From CBDBJQ01 sp965206405 (GTDB lineage: Bacteria; Pseudomonadota; Alphaproteobacteria; UBA8366), in the NCBI GenBank assembly GCA_965206405.1, contig CBDBJQ010000006.1, positions 2,294,001 through 2,358,000 of the forward strand: a DNA stretch of 64,000 bases. Reading direction: 5' to 3'. Positions 15,682 through 24,473 of this stretch are shown piece by piece. How positions within the stretch are numbered: the stretch's first letter is position 1; every line of letters begins with the position of its first letter. Both the position numbers and the translations under genes were made by a program. The notes beneath the pieces were generated by a model that saw nothing but the letters and a program-made list of their open reading frames with translations, was not told where the DNA came from and searched no databases.

Positions 15682-18231
15682 ATGATAGCTGATCCGATTC
15701 TGGCCTGGCGCTTCGCCCGGCGCGAACTGCGCGGCGGTTTGCGCGGATTTGGCGTTTTCATCGCCTGTATCGCGATTGGCGTCGCTGCCATCGCCGGGGT
15801 TGGCGCCACCTCCGAGGCAGTCAAGGAAGGCCTAAGCCAGGACGCCCGGCTCATGCATGGCGGCGATATCGTCATCCGCACCGTGCACCGCCGGATCGAA
15901 ACCCCCGACCGCGAGGTGCTCACGCGTCTCGGCCGGCTGTCCGAGGGCGCCAGCCTGCGGGCCATGGCCCGTTTCGAAAACCCCACCACCAAGGACTCCG
16001 CCCGCAAAGACCGCATCCAGATGGTCGAGCTGAAGGCGGTCGATAATGTCTATCCCGTCTACGGCGCACTCGACCTGGCGCCGCCAGCATCTCTCGACGA
16101 TGCGCTGGCCCGACGCGACGGCATCCCGGGCGCACTCGCCGACGGCGCCCTGCTCGAACAGATCGGCGCTACGGTCGGTGACCGCATCCGGATCGGAGAT
16201 GCCAGTTTCGAGATCCGCGCGCGGATTCTCCACGAGCCGGATCGCGGCACGCGGCTGTTCAACTTTGGGCCGCGCCTGATGGTGTCGCTCGACGCCCTGG
16301 CCGAGACCGGCCTGGTCCTGCCCGGAAGCCTGATCCGGCATTATTACCGGATTGCACTGACACCGGGGAGGGATACGCGGGAGGTTGCCGAATCGCTCGC
16401 CGACAAGGCGACGCAGGAGGGGTGGCGCGTGCGCCGCGCCGACCAAACCGCTCCCGGCCTGCGCCGCACCATCGGGCGGGTGGCGGTCTTCATGACCTTC
16501 GTTGGCTTGACCGCGCTTCTGATCGGCGGCATTGGCGTCGCCAGCGCTGCCACTGCGTTCCTCGAAGGCAAGACCCGCAGCATCGCCATCCTGAAATGCC
16601 TCGGCGCTCCACCACGCCTGGCGCTGTCGGTGTTCCTGATCCAGTTTTTTGTTATCGCCACCCTGGCGATCCTTGCCGGCAGCCTTGTCGGAGCGGGGGT
16701 GCCGCACCTGCTGGCAACATTGTTCGCCGACATCCTGCCGGTCCGGTTGGTGCCGGGGATTCCCGTCGGCCCGGTTGCGCTGGCCGCCCTGTTCGGATGG
16801 CTGACCACCCTCGTTTTCGTTTTGCTGCCGCTTGCCCGGGCCGGCAAGGCGCGGCCCGCAATGCTGTTCCGGGATGCGGCCACACCGGTCTCCGAAGCGG
16901 CCGGCACCGGTGCCTGGATCGCCCTTGGTATCGCGGTGCTCACACTTGTTTCCGTCACGGTTGTCAGTGTCGACGAGACCTGGCTCGCGCTCTGGTTTGT
17001 CGGCGGTGCCGCGGTCAGTTTTGCAGCCCTGCGGCTTCTCACCGCTCTTTTGCAGGGGCTCGCCCGCCGCTTGTCGCCGGCGGCACCGCCGCGCTGGCGT
17101 CTGCCGCTCGCCAATCTCGCCCGGCCTGGCGCGGCGATGACCAACATCCTGTTCGCTCTTGGCTTCAGCGTGGCCGTCCTGTCCGGTCTCGCCCTGACCG
17201 AGGCAAACTTCGAACACCAGGTGCGCCGCTACATTCCCAAGGCGGCCCCGACCTTCTTCTTCCTTGGCATCCGCTCGCACCAGGGCGATGCGTTCCAGAC
17301 GCTTCTCGATACCAGCCCCGGTGTGGCCCTGCTTGACCGGCGGCCGCATCTGCGCGCACGCATCGTCAAGATCAACGGCCAGCCGACAGACAGCGTGCAG
17401 GTCGCCCCGGAAACGCGCTGGGCCGTCGAAGGAGAACGGAGTCTCACCTACGCGGATGCACCGCCGGCAGAAGCCCGGGTGATCGCCGGGGAATGGTGGC
17501 CCGCCGGCTGGCGCAACGAAGCCCTGATCTCTTTTGATGCCGCGCTGGCCGAGGGTTTCGGCATCGGCATCGGCGATACCCTCACCTTCAACGTCCTGGG
17601 ACGCGAGATCGAGGGACGAATCGCCAATCTGCGACGCATCGATTGGTCGACGCTACGCATGCAGTTCTCGACCATCTTCAATGTAGCAGCGCTGCAGAAC
17701 GCGCCGCACAGCTTCATCGCAACGGCGCAGGCTGATCCCGACCGCGAAACGGCCCTGCTACGCGCCACCGTCGACAGATTTCCCAATGTCTCGGCGGTAC
17801 GGGTGGCGGACGCCCTCAGCGCTGCGGCCGGCCTGCTCGAGCGCATCGGCGGGGCGATCACCATCGTCGCCGCACTCGGCTTTGTTTCCGGCGGCATTGT
17901 CGCTGCGGGTGCTGCAGCAGCGGGGCAGCGCCGTCGCATCTATGACGCCGTCGTGCTCAAGGTCCTTGGAGCGACGCGACGCGATCTGCTGGCCACGCAT
18001 CTGCTCGAGTTCGTGCTTGCCGGCATCGCTGCGGCCGCGCTCGGCGCCGGCATCGGTACCGCTGCATCCTGGGCCGTGCTGACCGCGGCGATGGGACTGG
18101 AATGGACGTTTCTGCCGGAAGCCCTGGCGACCGGTATGCTCGCCGCCTTCGCCCTCACTCTGGCTTTCGGCTTCGTCGGTACCTGGCGGGCACTCGGCCG
18201 CAAGGCAGCGCCACTGCTACGAAATTCCTGA
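15682..18231 (+). CDS. ybbP: ABC transporter permease, FtsX/YbbP type
   Basis: An 849-residue inner-membrane protein. The N-terminal segment RFARRELRGGLRGFGVFIACIA leads into the first membrane span, followed by a large periplasmic domain (about residues 45-265) of MacB_PCD type. FtsX spans are visible at about 270-300 (VFMTFVGLTALLIGGIGVA), 320-350 and 360-390. Four more spans occur in the middle (ALGIAVLTLVSV, LFALGFSVAVLSGLAL), a second periplasmic domain comes next, and a closing FtsX set includes ITIVAALGFVSGGIVAAGA. The doubled layout is normal for YbbP. It pairs with the ATPase just upstream. Confidence 0.9.
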   Translation: MIADPILAWRFARRELRGGLRGFGVFIACIAIGVAAIAGVGATSEAVKEGLSQDARLMHGGDIVIRTVHRRIETPDREVLTRLGRLSEGASLRAMARFENPTTKDSARKDRIQMVELKAVDNVYPVYGALDLAPPASLDDALARRDGIPGALADGALLEQIGATVGDRIRIGDASFEIRARILHEPDRGTRLFNFGPRLMVSLDALAETGLVLPGSLIRHYYRIALTPGRDTREVAESLADKATQEGWRVRRADQTAPGLRRTIGRVAVFMTFVGLTALLIGGIGVASAATAFLEGKTRSIAILKCLGAPPRLALSVFLIQFFVIATLAILAGSLVGAGVPHLLATLFADILPVRLVPGIPVGPVALAALFGWLTTLVFVLLPLARAGKARPAMLFRDAATPVSEAAGTGAWIALGIAVLTLVSVTVVSVDETWLALWFVGGAAVSFAALRLLTALLQGLARRLSPAAPPRWRLPLANLARPGAAMTNILFALGFSVAVLSGLALTEANFEHQVRRYIPKAAPTFFFLGIRSHQGDAFQTLLDTSPGVALLDRRPHLRARIVKINGQPTDSVQVAPETRWAVEGERSLTYADAPPAEARVIAGEWWPAGWRNEALISFDAALAEGFGIGIGDTLTFNVLGREIEGRIANLRRIDWSTLRMQFSTIFNVAALQNAPHSFIATAQADPDRETALLRATVDRFPNVSAVRVADALSAAAGLLERIGGAITIVAALGFVSGGIVAAGAAAAGQRRRIYDAVVLKVLGATRRDLLATHLLEFVLAGIAAAALGAGIGTAASWAVLTAAMGLEWTFLPEALATGMLAAFALTLAFGFVGTWRALGRKAAPLLRNS

Positions 18232-18276
18232 AAAACGCCTCGAGGCAGATCCCGATGCGGGATCTACAGAGGCAAG

Positions 18277-18511
18277 CTTATTCCTTGGGCAAGCTTATCC
18301 CCTGGGCAAGCTTATCCCCTGGGCGGGCTTATCCCCTGGGCGGGCTTATCCCCTGGGCGGGCTTATCCCCTGGGCGGGCTTATCCCCTGGGCGGGCTTAT
18401 CCCCTGGGCGGGCTTATCCCCTGGGCGGGCTTATCCCCTGGGCGGGCTTATCCCCTGGGCGGGCTTATCCCCTGGGTGGGCTTATCCCTTGGGTGGGCTT
18501 ATCCCTTGCGG
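18277..18511. repeat. 17-bp tandem array, 14 units
   Basis: Fourteen head-to-tail copies of CTTATCCCCTGGGCGGG, the first three and last two slightly different (AAG or TGGG variants), lie between the ybbP stop and the end of the minus-strand redoxin gene. The outermost unit contains the TAA stop of that gene, and every unit repeats the same GGGATAAG, so the array probably grew by duplication of the 3' end of the gene. There are no spacers, so it is not CRISPR. Confidence 0.95.
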
Positions 18512-18978
18512 CGGGATTCGAAGACCGTGATCAATCGCACCGCTTCTTCGGCGCTCATGCGCCCGAGCGCTCCCCAGCTATAGGTCGAGGCCAGCACCGC
18601 ACCGTCGCCATCGAGCATGAACTCGGTTGGCTGGACGATGGATCGGTCGTTTTCCCACCAGGCGCCAACAGTGTCGGACTGGTCTTTGGTCACCCCGAAA
18701 GCGACAGGAAAGGAGAGGTCGGCAGCGACTTCCGCCCCCTTTTCATCATCATCAACGCTGGCAGCGACGATGACATGGCCGCCGAGATCGGCGAGTGCGG
18801 ATTGCTGAGCTTCAAAGCCGGCCAACTGCCGGCGGCAGTAGGGTCACCAGTGGCCCCGATAGAAGATGACGAAGTTGTAACGCCCTTTCAGGCTCGTTGC
18901 GACATCCATCGAGCCGCCGCCGACAAGCTGCAGGGTCATTGCAGGAAATTTATCGCCACCAATCAGTTTCTCAGCCAT
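18499..18978 (-). CDS. candidate selenoprotein: peroxiredoxin-like (AhpC/TSA) with Sec at UxxC
   Basis: From ATG 18978 (GGAGGA seven bases before it) the frame runs 159 codons to TAA 18499, with one internal stop, TGA at codon 45 (18844-18846). Before it the protein reads MAEKLIGGDKFPAM and then NFVIFYRGHW; after it PYCRRQLAGFEAQQ. Relatives of this thioredoxin-fold family have FYRGHWCPYC here, so the TGA replaces the catalytic Cys, giving UPYC with Cys48 as resolving partner. The later parts fit too (VIVAASVDDDEKGAEVA, a Pro before the cis-Pro loop, FMLDGDGAVLAS). A SECIS-like hairpin follows the TGA. The family reduces peroxides or disulfides. A nonsense mutation is the alternative, but the rest shows no decay. 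An ATG at 18825 is far downstream of the true start. Confidence 0.75.
18817..18846 (-). promoter_or_regulatory. SECIS-like hairpin following the in-frame UGA
   Basis: Counting from the base after UGA, bases 11-16 (GCCGGC) pair perfectly with bases 22-27 (GCCGGC), closing a 5-base loop AGUUG. The loop begins 16 bases after UGA and has G as its second base, which matches the bacterial SECIS model as I know it (loop 16-37 bases away, G among the first two loop bases, upper stem of at least four pairs). An alternative smaller hairpin, ACTGCC/GGCAGT, overlaps it and is too close to the UGA. Confidence 0.6.
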
Positions 18979-19264
18979 GCTGAAATCCTCCGTCCGGTGT
19001 CCGCTAACATCTCAAACCATAGCCGTTGCAGAAAAATCGCGCAACGCCCCACAGCGGTGGAGCGGCAGAATGACGATGACATGGTGGGTAGCGATTGGAG
19101 GCGATTGGAGACGGCGGTAGCAATCCACTACCCTCGCCGCCATCCCGGTTCGGTCTCGGTGCAATAGATAGTTGCGGGCGACATTTTGAACCGCATCCCA
19201 GGCGCGTTCCCAGGCGTGTTCCCGGGCGCGCCTCCAGACAACACCCTGGATTTGGAATCCCTCC

Positions 19265-19662
19265 ATGGCCCCTGATCCGCAGAAACAATTGTTCGACGAG
19301 GCGCTCGGCACGGCACCGCCCCGCGATCAGCTCGCCGGACGCCGGATTCTCGTTGTCGGCGCCGGCATGCGAAAGGACGAGCATGAGCGGATGGGCAACG
19401 GCCGCACCGCGGCCCTGTTATTCGTCCGCGAAGGTGCCAAGGTCGCCTGCGCCGATATCGACGAGGGGATACCATGGCGATGATCCGCCAGGGCGGCGGC
19501 GAGGCAGTCACCGTCACGGGCGATGTCGGCCAGGCCGCGGAAAGCTGGGATCGCTCCGAGGCCGCCTATACGGTGCTGTTTCTGATGATCCATGAATCAA
19601 GCTATATGAACGGCCACGTGATAGTGATGGACGGCAGAAGGATGACGATCCGCAACACCTGA
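19265..19662 (+). pseudogene. short-chain dehydrogenase/reductase, internally deleted
   Basis: The first frame reads PRDQLAGRRILVVGAGM, an SDR nucleotide-binding start, and continues VREGAKVACADIDEG; it then stops after IPWR. The adjoining frame (from 19474) continues the SDR pattern with AMIRQGGGEAVTVTGDVGQAA and jumps directly to an SDR ending, FLMIHESSYMNGHVIVMDGR. The Asn-Ser-Tyr-Lys catalytic core, about 100 residues, is missing. So there is both a frameshift near 19475 and a large internal deletion near 19545. It is not functional. Confidence 0.75.
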
Positions 19663-19747
19663 CACGCTACGGCACCTCCTGACCTCGCCGACAGCACACA
19701 TCCGCACGCACCCGCAACACGTACCCGCAGGACCTGGTACCGATACA

Positions 19748-20638
19748 ATGTTGCCGATTTACCGGGCCCTCCTGTGGATGACCGGCGCGCTCGTCTCGTT
19801 CACACTGATGGCTCTCGCCGTCCGCGAACTCCATGCCAGCGGTGTCCCGAGCTTCCAGATCGTCTTCTGCCGCAGCCTTGCCGGGCTGTGCATCCTCTCG
19901 GCGATCGCCTGGAAAATGAAGCTGTCCGTGCGCAGCAGGCAAACCAAACTGCAGATACTGCGCAACACCATCCACTATGGAGGCCAGTTCAGCTGGGTGT
20001 TCGCGCTCTCGCTGCTGCCGCTCGCCGAAGTGTTCGCGATCGAGTTCACGATCCCGATCTGGGTCGCCATCATCGCGGTCCTGGTGCTCCACGAGCGCAT
20101 GACCCGCGGGCGGGCAGCGGCCATCGGATGCGGGTTCATCGGCATCCTGATCATCCTGCAACCCGGCATCAAGACTTTCGATCCGGCGGCGCTGGTCCCG
20201 CTTGCCTGCGCGATGTGTTTCGCCGGCTCCATCATCTGCACCAAGTTGCTCCTGCGCACGGACTCGCCCTTCGTCATCCTGTTCCAGATGAACATCATCC
20301 AGCTGCCGATCGGCGTGATCCCAGCGCTGCTGGTCTGGACAACCCCGTCACTGACGGAAGTGGCCCTGATGACGGTGGTCGGGCTGTGCGCCCTGACCGC
20401 CCATTACAGCCTCGCCAGCGCCTTCCAGAATGCCGACGTCATCGTGGTGACACCGCTCGAGTTCCTACGCCTGCCGCTGATCGCAGTCCTTGGCCTGCTG
20501 ATCTACGACGAACCCTTCGAGTTCGCCCTATTGATCGGAGCGGTTCTGATTTTTGCCGGCAACTACTACAACGTCACCGTCGAGCGCCGCGCCAACCGGC
20601 GGGAACCTGCGCCTGGCCCCAACCGCATCAATCATTGA
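19748..20638 (+). CDS. EamA/DMT-family transporter
   Basis: A 296-residue inner-membrane protein with two EamA repeats and about ten membrane spans: LLWMTGALVSFTLMALAV, FVIVFC-type second span, FSWVFALSLLPLAEVFAIEF, IGILIILQPG, LVPLACAMCFAGSIICT, and so on to LIGAVLIFAGNYY. The glycine- and proline-marked span after WVAIIAVLVLHERMTRGR is typical of the group. Members export metabolites, amino acids or take up others; the cargo cannot be read from sequence. The soluble C-terminal tail is short and basic. It is probably transcribed alone, as a decayed SDR gene precedes it. Confidence 0.85.
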   Translation: MLPIYRALLWMTGALVSFTLMALAVRELHASGVPSFQIVFCRSLAGLCILSAIAWKMKLSVRSRQTKLQILRNTIHYGGQFSWVFALSLLPLAEVFAIEFTIPIWVAIIAVLVLHERMTRGRAAAIGCGFIGILIILQPGIKTFDPAALVPLACAMCFAGSIICTKLLLRTDSPFVILFQMNIIQLPIGVIPALLVWTTPSLTEVALMTVVGLCALTAHYSLASAFQNADVIVVTPLEFLRLPLIAVLGLLIYDEPFEFALLIGAVLIFAGNYYNVTVERRANRREPAPGPNRINH

Positions 20639-20742
20639 GAACGCCCGGCTGCAAAGGCTATACTTGCCGCCACTTCCCGCCGCCTGCCCTTTGATTTTGC
20701 CCGGGCAGCATTGCTCATATGCAAAGGAGCGCGCCAGACGCC

Positions 20743-22755
20743 ATGCAACACGTCGTGCTCGACATTACAGACCGGTGTCCCTTCGCCGACGGCGCCGAAT
20801 TCGGTGAGATCGGCGCCTATGAACGCCTGCGCGGATGGGCCCGTTTCGCAGTCGATCCGGCAGCGCCCGCCCAGGCCGGGATCTGCGACCTTGATTATGC
20901 GCCGCGCAACGCTGACGGGCTGGTCGAATTCTCGGCCGAGTTCACCATCCTGATGCCGGCCGATCCGGCGCGGGGCAACCGGCGGGTGTTCTTCGATTAC
21001 GGCAACCGCGGCAACATGCGGGCAATCCAGTTCTTCAACGACGCGCCCGCCTCCAACGACCCCCTGACCCTCAGCCATGCCGGCAACGGATTCCTGATGC
21101 GCCGCGGCTATGCGATCGTGTCCTGTGCGTGGCAGGGCGATCTGTGGCCCGGCAACGGACGACTGACCATGGACCTGCCTGTTGCGAGCGGTGAAGATGG
21201 CCCGCTCACCGGCATGGTGCGCTCGGAGTTCATCGCCGGTGCACCGAACAAGACGGTATTCCCGCTGAGCGGCTGGATTTCTACCCGCAGCCACCCGACG
21301 GTCTCGCTCGACACGCGCCAGGCGCAGCTGACCCGGCGGCGCTATCCGGGCGATGTGCAGGAGAAGATTCCGCCGGAAGCCTGGATGTTCGCCCGCATCG
21401 AGGGCGGGGCCGGACTCGACGGCCAGGGAGCGGAGACCGCCGTGGTGCCGTCGGATACGCATATTTACCTGCCCGGCGGCTTCGAGACCGGATGGATCTA
21501 CGAGCTCGCCTATACCGCCCGCGATCCGCTCGTGCTCGGCCTTGGACACGTCGCCACACGCGATTTCATCAGCTTCCTGCGCCACGCTGATGCAGATGCA
21601 GCGGGAACCGCCAACCCCCTCGCCGGTGCCATCGACAAGGCCTATGCCTGGGGACGGTCGCAGACCGGGCGCTGCATCCGCGACATGATCCACCGCGGTT
21701 TCAATGCCGATGCCGAGGGCCGGCGCGTATTCGACGGAGTCCTGCCGCATGTCGCCGGCGGTGGGTTGATGTGGATGAACCACCGCTTTGCTTCCGGCGT
21801 ATCCACGGCCGGACAGCAATACGAGGAACACGAAAATATCGCCGATCGCTTCCCCTTCTCCTATGCCAAATCGACCGACCATCTGACCGGGCAAACCGAC
21901 GCCATCCTCAAGCGCCCGGACACCGACCCGCTGGTCATCCATACCCAGACCTCAACCGAATACTGGCAGCGCCACGGCTCGCTCGTGCACACCGACACCG
22001 AAGGCCGCGATCTCACCCAGCCGGACGGGGTGCGGGTCTATCTCTGGTCGAGTTCACAGCATTTCGCCGATCCCAACCGGGCCCAGCCCGACTGGGGGAT
22101 TTGCCGGCAGCGCGACAACATCGTCAAAACCTCGATGCTTTTCCGCGCCATGCTCGACGCCATGGATCGCTGGGCTACCGACGGCACGGCACCGCCAGAC
22201 AGCCGTATCCCGTGCCGCAACGACGGAACCTTGATTCCGATCGATACCTGGCGCGACGCTTTTCCGGGGATTCCCGGCCTCGTCCTGCCGCGCGAGCCGA
22301 ATCCGCTTCCCTTGCGCGATTTCGGCCCCGAGGCGGAGCGCGGCATCCTGTCCGACGAGCCACCGGTGGAAACCGGCGGGCACTACACCATCCTGGTGCC
22401 GGCCGTGGATGAGGACGGCAATGAAGTCGCCGGCGTCCGGGCACCGATGGTGCAGGCACCGCTCGGCACCTACACCGGCTGGAACCTGCGGCGGCGCGAA
22501 TACGGTGACGGCTTCATGTTCCAGTTCTCGGGCAGCTACATTCCGCTCCCGGAAACCGACGCCGTGCGTGCGGCGACCGGCGATCCGCGCCGTTCCATCC
22601 TAGCCCGCTACGGCGACGTCGCTGGCTACGTTCGGGCCGTCAAAGAGGCCGCGCGGCAGCTCACCGAGGCAGGGCTCCTGCTCGAGGAGGATATTCCCCG
22701 CATCGAGGAGGCGGCCCGCGACTGGAGCCGTCCGCTGCACGACGTGCGCGTTTGA
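20743..22755 (+). CDS. alpha/beta hydrolase domain 10-type protein
   Basis: About 670 residues. The architecture is that of the large Abhydrolase_10 proteins: an N-terminal beta-rich part (FFDYGNRGNMRAIQFFND, MRRGYAIVSCAWQGD), a nucleophile region WGRSQTGRCIRD with serine in G-x-S-x-T-G, PHVAGGGLMWMNHRFA, and HTQTSTEYWQRHGSLVHTD towards the C-terminal acid/His part. The catalytic activity of these proteins is little studied; ester or lactone hydrolysis is the natural guess. AAGGAG stands 13 bases before ATG 20743, and the frame also opens at ATG 20719, which has no ribosome site. An MFS efflux gene follows after 39 bases, so the two may be co-transcribed. Confidence 0.75.
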   Translation: MQHVVLDITDRCPFADGAEFGEIGAYERLRGWARFAVDPAAPAQAGICDLDYAPRNADGLVEFSAEFTILMPADPARGNRRVFFDYGNRGNMRAIQFFNDAPASNDPLTLSHAGNGFLMRRGYAIVSCAWQGDLWPGNGRLTMDLPVASGEDGPLTGMVRSEFIAGAPNKTVFPLSGWISTRSHPTVSLDTRQAQLTRRRYPGDVQEKIPPEAWMFARIEGGAGLDGQGAETAVVPSDTHIYLPGGFETGWIYELAYTARDPLVLGLGHVATRDFISFLRHADADAAGTANPLAGAIDKAYAWGRSQTGRCIRDMIHRGFNADAEGRRVFDGVLPHVAGGGLMWMNHRFASGVSTAGQQYEEHENIADRFPFSYAKSTDHLTGQTDAILKRPDTDPLVIHTQTSTEYWQRHGSLVHTDTEGRDLTQPDGVRVYLWSSSQHFADPNRAQPDWGICRQRDNIVKTSMLFRAMLDAMDRWATDGTAPPDSRIPCRNDGTLIPIDTWRDAFPGIPGLVLPREPNPLPLRDFGPEAERGILSDEPPVETGGHYTILVPAVDEDGNEVAGVRAPMVQAPLGTYTGWNLRRREYGDGFMFQFSGSYIPLPETDAVRAATGDPRRSILARYGDVAGYVRAVKEAARQLTEAGLLLEEDIPRIEEAARDWSRPLHDVRV

Positions 22756-22794
22756 CGGGTGCGGGTGCGAGCGTGAGCGCATCCGGGGGCGCCG

Positions 22795-24417
22795 ATGAGT
22801 AACGCCCGCCCCGGATCCGGTGCCTCGATGGCGCCACCGGCCGGCGACTCCATCGAGGCACTGTTCGAGCATTTCGGCCCGGCCTATCGCTGGCTCTCAA
22901 CCGGCACCTGCATGATGGGGGCGATGACCGTCGTCCTGTCGATGACGACGGTCAACGTCGCCTTCCCCGACATCATGGGCGCCTTCAGCATCGGCCGCGA
23001 CCAGGCGCAGCTTCTGTCCTCGGGTTACTTCGCGGCGATGACCACGGGGATGGTGCTTGCCGCCTGGCTGATCTCGATTTTCGGCGAACGCGTCACCTAC
23101 GCGGCAACCCTCGTCCTGTTCATCCTCGGCTCGTCCCTCAGCGGCATCGCCACCTCCTCCGAGGCGCTCAACTTCGGACGCCTGATGCAGGGCATGGCCG
23201 CCGGCGTCATCCAGCCGCTCACCATGGCCGTCACCTTCAAGGTTTTCCCGCCAGGCCGGCGCGGCACGGCGATGGGGATCTATTCGATGGGCATCGTCTT
23301 CGCCCCGGCGATCGGGCCAACCCTGGGCGGCATCGCCATCGATCTGTTTAACTGGCGCTACATCTTCTTTCTGACGTTGCCGCCGGCACTCCTGGCCGCG
23401 CTCGCCGGGATGGTATTCATGCCGACCAAGCGCATCGAACGCCGCCTGCCCAACTTCGACTATACCGGCTTCGCCCTTCTGTGCTGCGCCCTGTTCGCCC
23501 TGATGCTCGCCTTTTCGAGCGGACAGCGCGAAGGCTGGTCCTCGGACTACATCCTCAGCATGTTCACCACCGGCGCCATCGCCACGTTATTATTCATCAT
23601 CCGCGAGCATTACGCCGCCGAACCGCTACTCAACATGCGCATCTTCCGCTACCCATCGTTCTCGGCGAGCGCCGTGATCGCCTGCTTCAGCGGCTGCGTA
23701 TTCCTGACCTCAACCTTCCTGATCCCGGTGTTCGTCCAGCAGATACAGAGCTACACCCCGCTCCGTTCCGGCTTGCTCCTGATGCCCGGCGGTCTTGCCC
23801 TGCTCGTCCTGTTCCCGCTTGCCGGCCGCATTGCCGACACGGTGCCGCCTCACCTGCTGATCGGTTTCGGCCTGCTCTCCTACATCGTCGCCTTCACCCT
23901 TCTCTCCGGTGCCGACGCGCATACGAGTTTCTGGGTCTTCGTGTTCTGGACCATGTTTATCCGCATCGGCCTCGCTTTCACCACGCCGGTGGTGAACACG
24001 GCGGCGTTGCGTTCGGTCCCGCCTGATCTCGTCAACCAGGCCTCGGGCGGAATCAATCTCATGCGCCAGCTCGGTGCCGCCTTCGGCATGAACTGCACCG
24101 TCGCGTTCCTCGAAGTTCGCATCCCCTTCCACGGCGACGCCTTCACCGCAATCCAGGCGGCGGCCGGCGCCGCCAGCCGCGACACCCTTGTCCTGATCCG
24201 CCATGCGCTCGCGGAATCTGGCGTCGCCGACGCGTTTCTCGGCTCCGGTTCCCTGCACTATCTCGGCCAGATCATCCACGCCCAGGCCAGCACCTCAGGT
24301 TTTCAGGACGCGTTCACGGCCCTTGGCGTGCTCGCCCTCTTAGGCCTTCTGCCGGTTTGCGTTCTTGCCGGGGTGAACCGGCCCGCGCGCAGCCGCGGTC
24401 CAGGCGGAAAACGGTAG
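22795..24417 (+). CDS. DHA2-family MFS efflux transporter
   Basis: A 540-residue, 14-span major facilitator of the EmrB/QacA kind. The first span MMGAMTVVLSMTTVNVAFPDI carries the N-x-A-x-P-x-I signature of DHA2 drug exporters. Motif C-like GIVFAPAIGPTLGG lies in span 5, and WRYIFFLTLPPALLAALAG follows. Extra central spans separate the halves. It exports hydrophobic compounds with the proton gradient; usually an EmrA-type adaptor sits beside it, but none is present here, so it may work alone across the inner membrane. GGGGGC lies six bases before the ATG. Confidence 0.88.
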   Translation: MSNARPGSGASMAPPAGDSIEALFEHFGPAYRWLSTGTCMMGAMTVVLSMTTVNVAFPDIMGAFSIGRDQAQLLSSGYFAAMTTGMVLAAWLISIFGERVTYAATLVLFILGSSLSGIATSSEALNFGRLMQGMAAGVIQPLTMAVTFKVFPPGRRGTAMGIYSMGIVFAPAIGPTLGGIAIDLFNWRYIFFLTLPPALLAALAGMVFMPTKRIERRLPNFDYTGFALLCCALFALMLAFSSGQREGWSSDYILSMFTTGAIATLLFIIREHYAAEPLLNMRIFRYPSFSASAVIACFSGCVFLTSTFLIPVFVQQIQSYTPLRSGLLLMPGGLALLVLFPLAGRIADTVPPHLLIGFGLLSYIVAFTLLSGADAHTSFWVFVFWTMFIRIGLAFTTPVVNTAALRSVPPDLVNQASGGINLMRQLGAAFGMNCTVAFLEVRIPFHGDAFTAIQAAAGAASRDTLVLIRHALAESGVADAFLGSGSLHYLGQIIHAQASTSGFQDAFTALGVLALLGLLPVCVLAGVNRPARSRGPGGKR

Positions 24418-24473
24418 AGCAGAAACACGCTAAGAACGGAGAACAGCAGGTACCAAGCCGGGAAGATTGCGGG

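Noticed and set aside
15832..17349. Minus-strand open frame of 505 codons inside ybbP
   Set aside because: Antisense to an obvious FtsX-type permease; composition is charged and repetitive, as expected for a shadow frame.
18277..18511. Regular array considered as CRISPR
   Set aside because: Units of 17 bp are joined head to tail with no spacers and no cas genes nearby; it is a simple tandem repeat.
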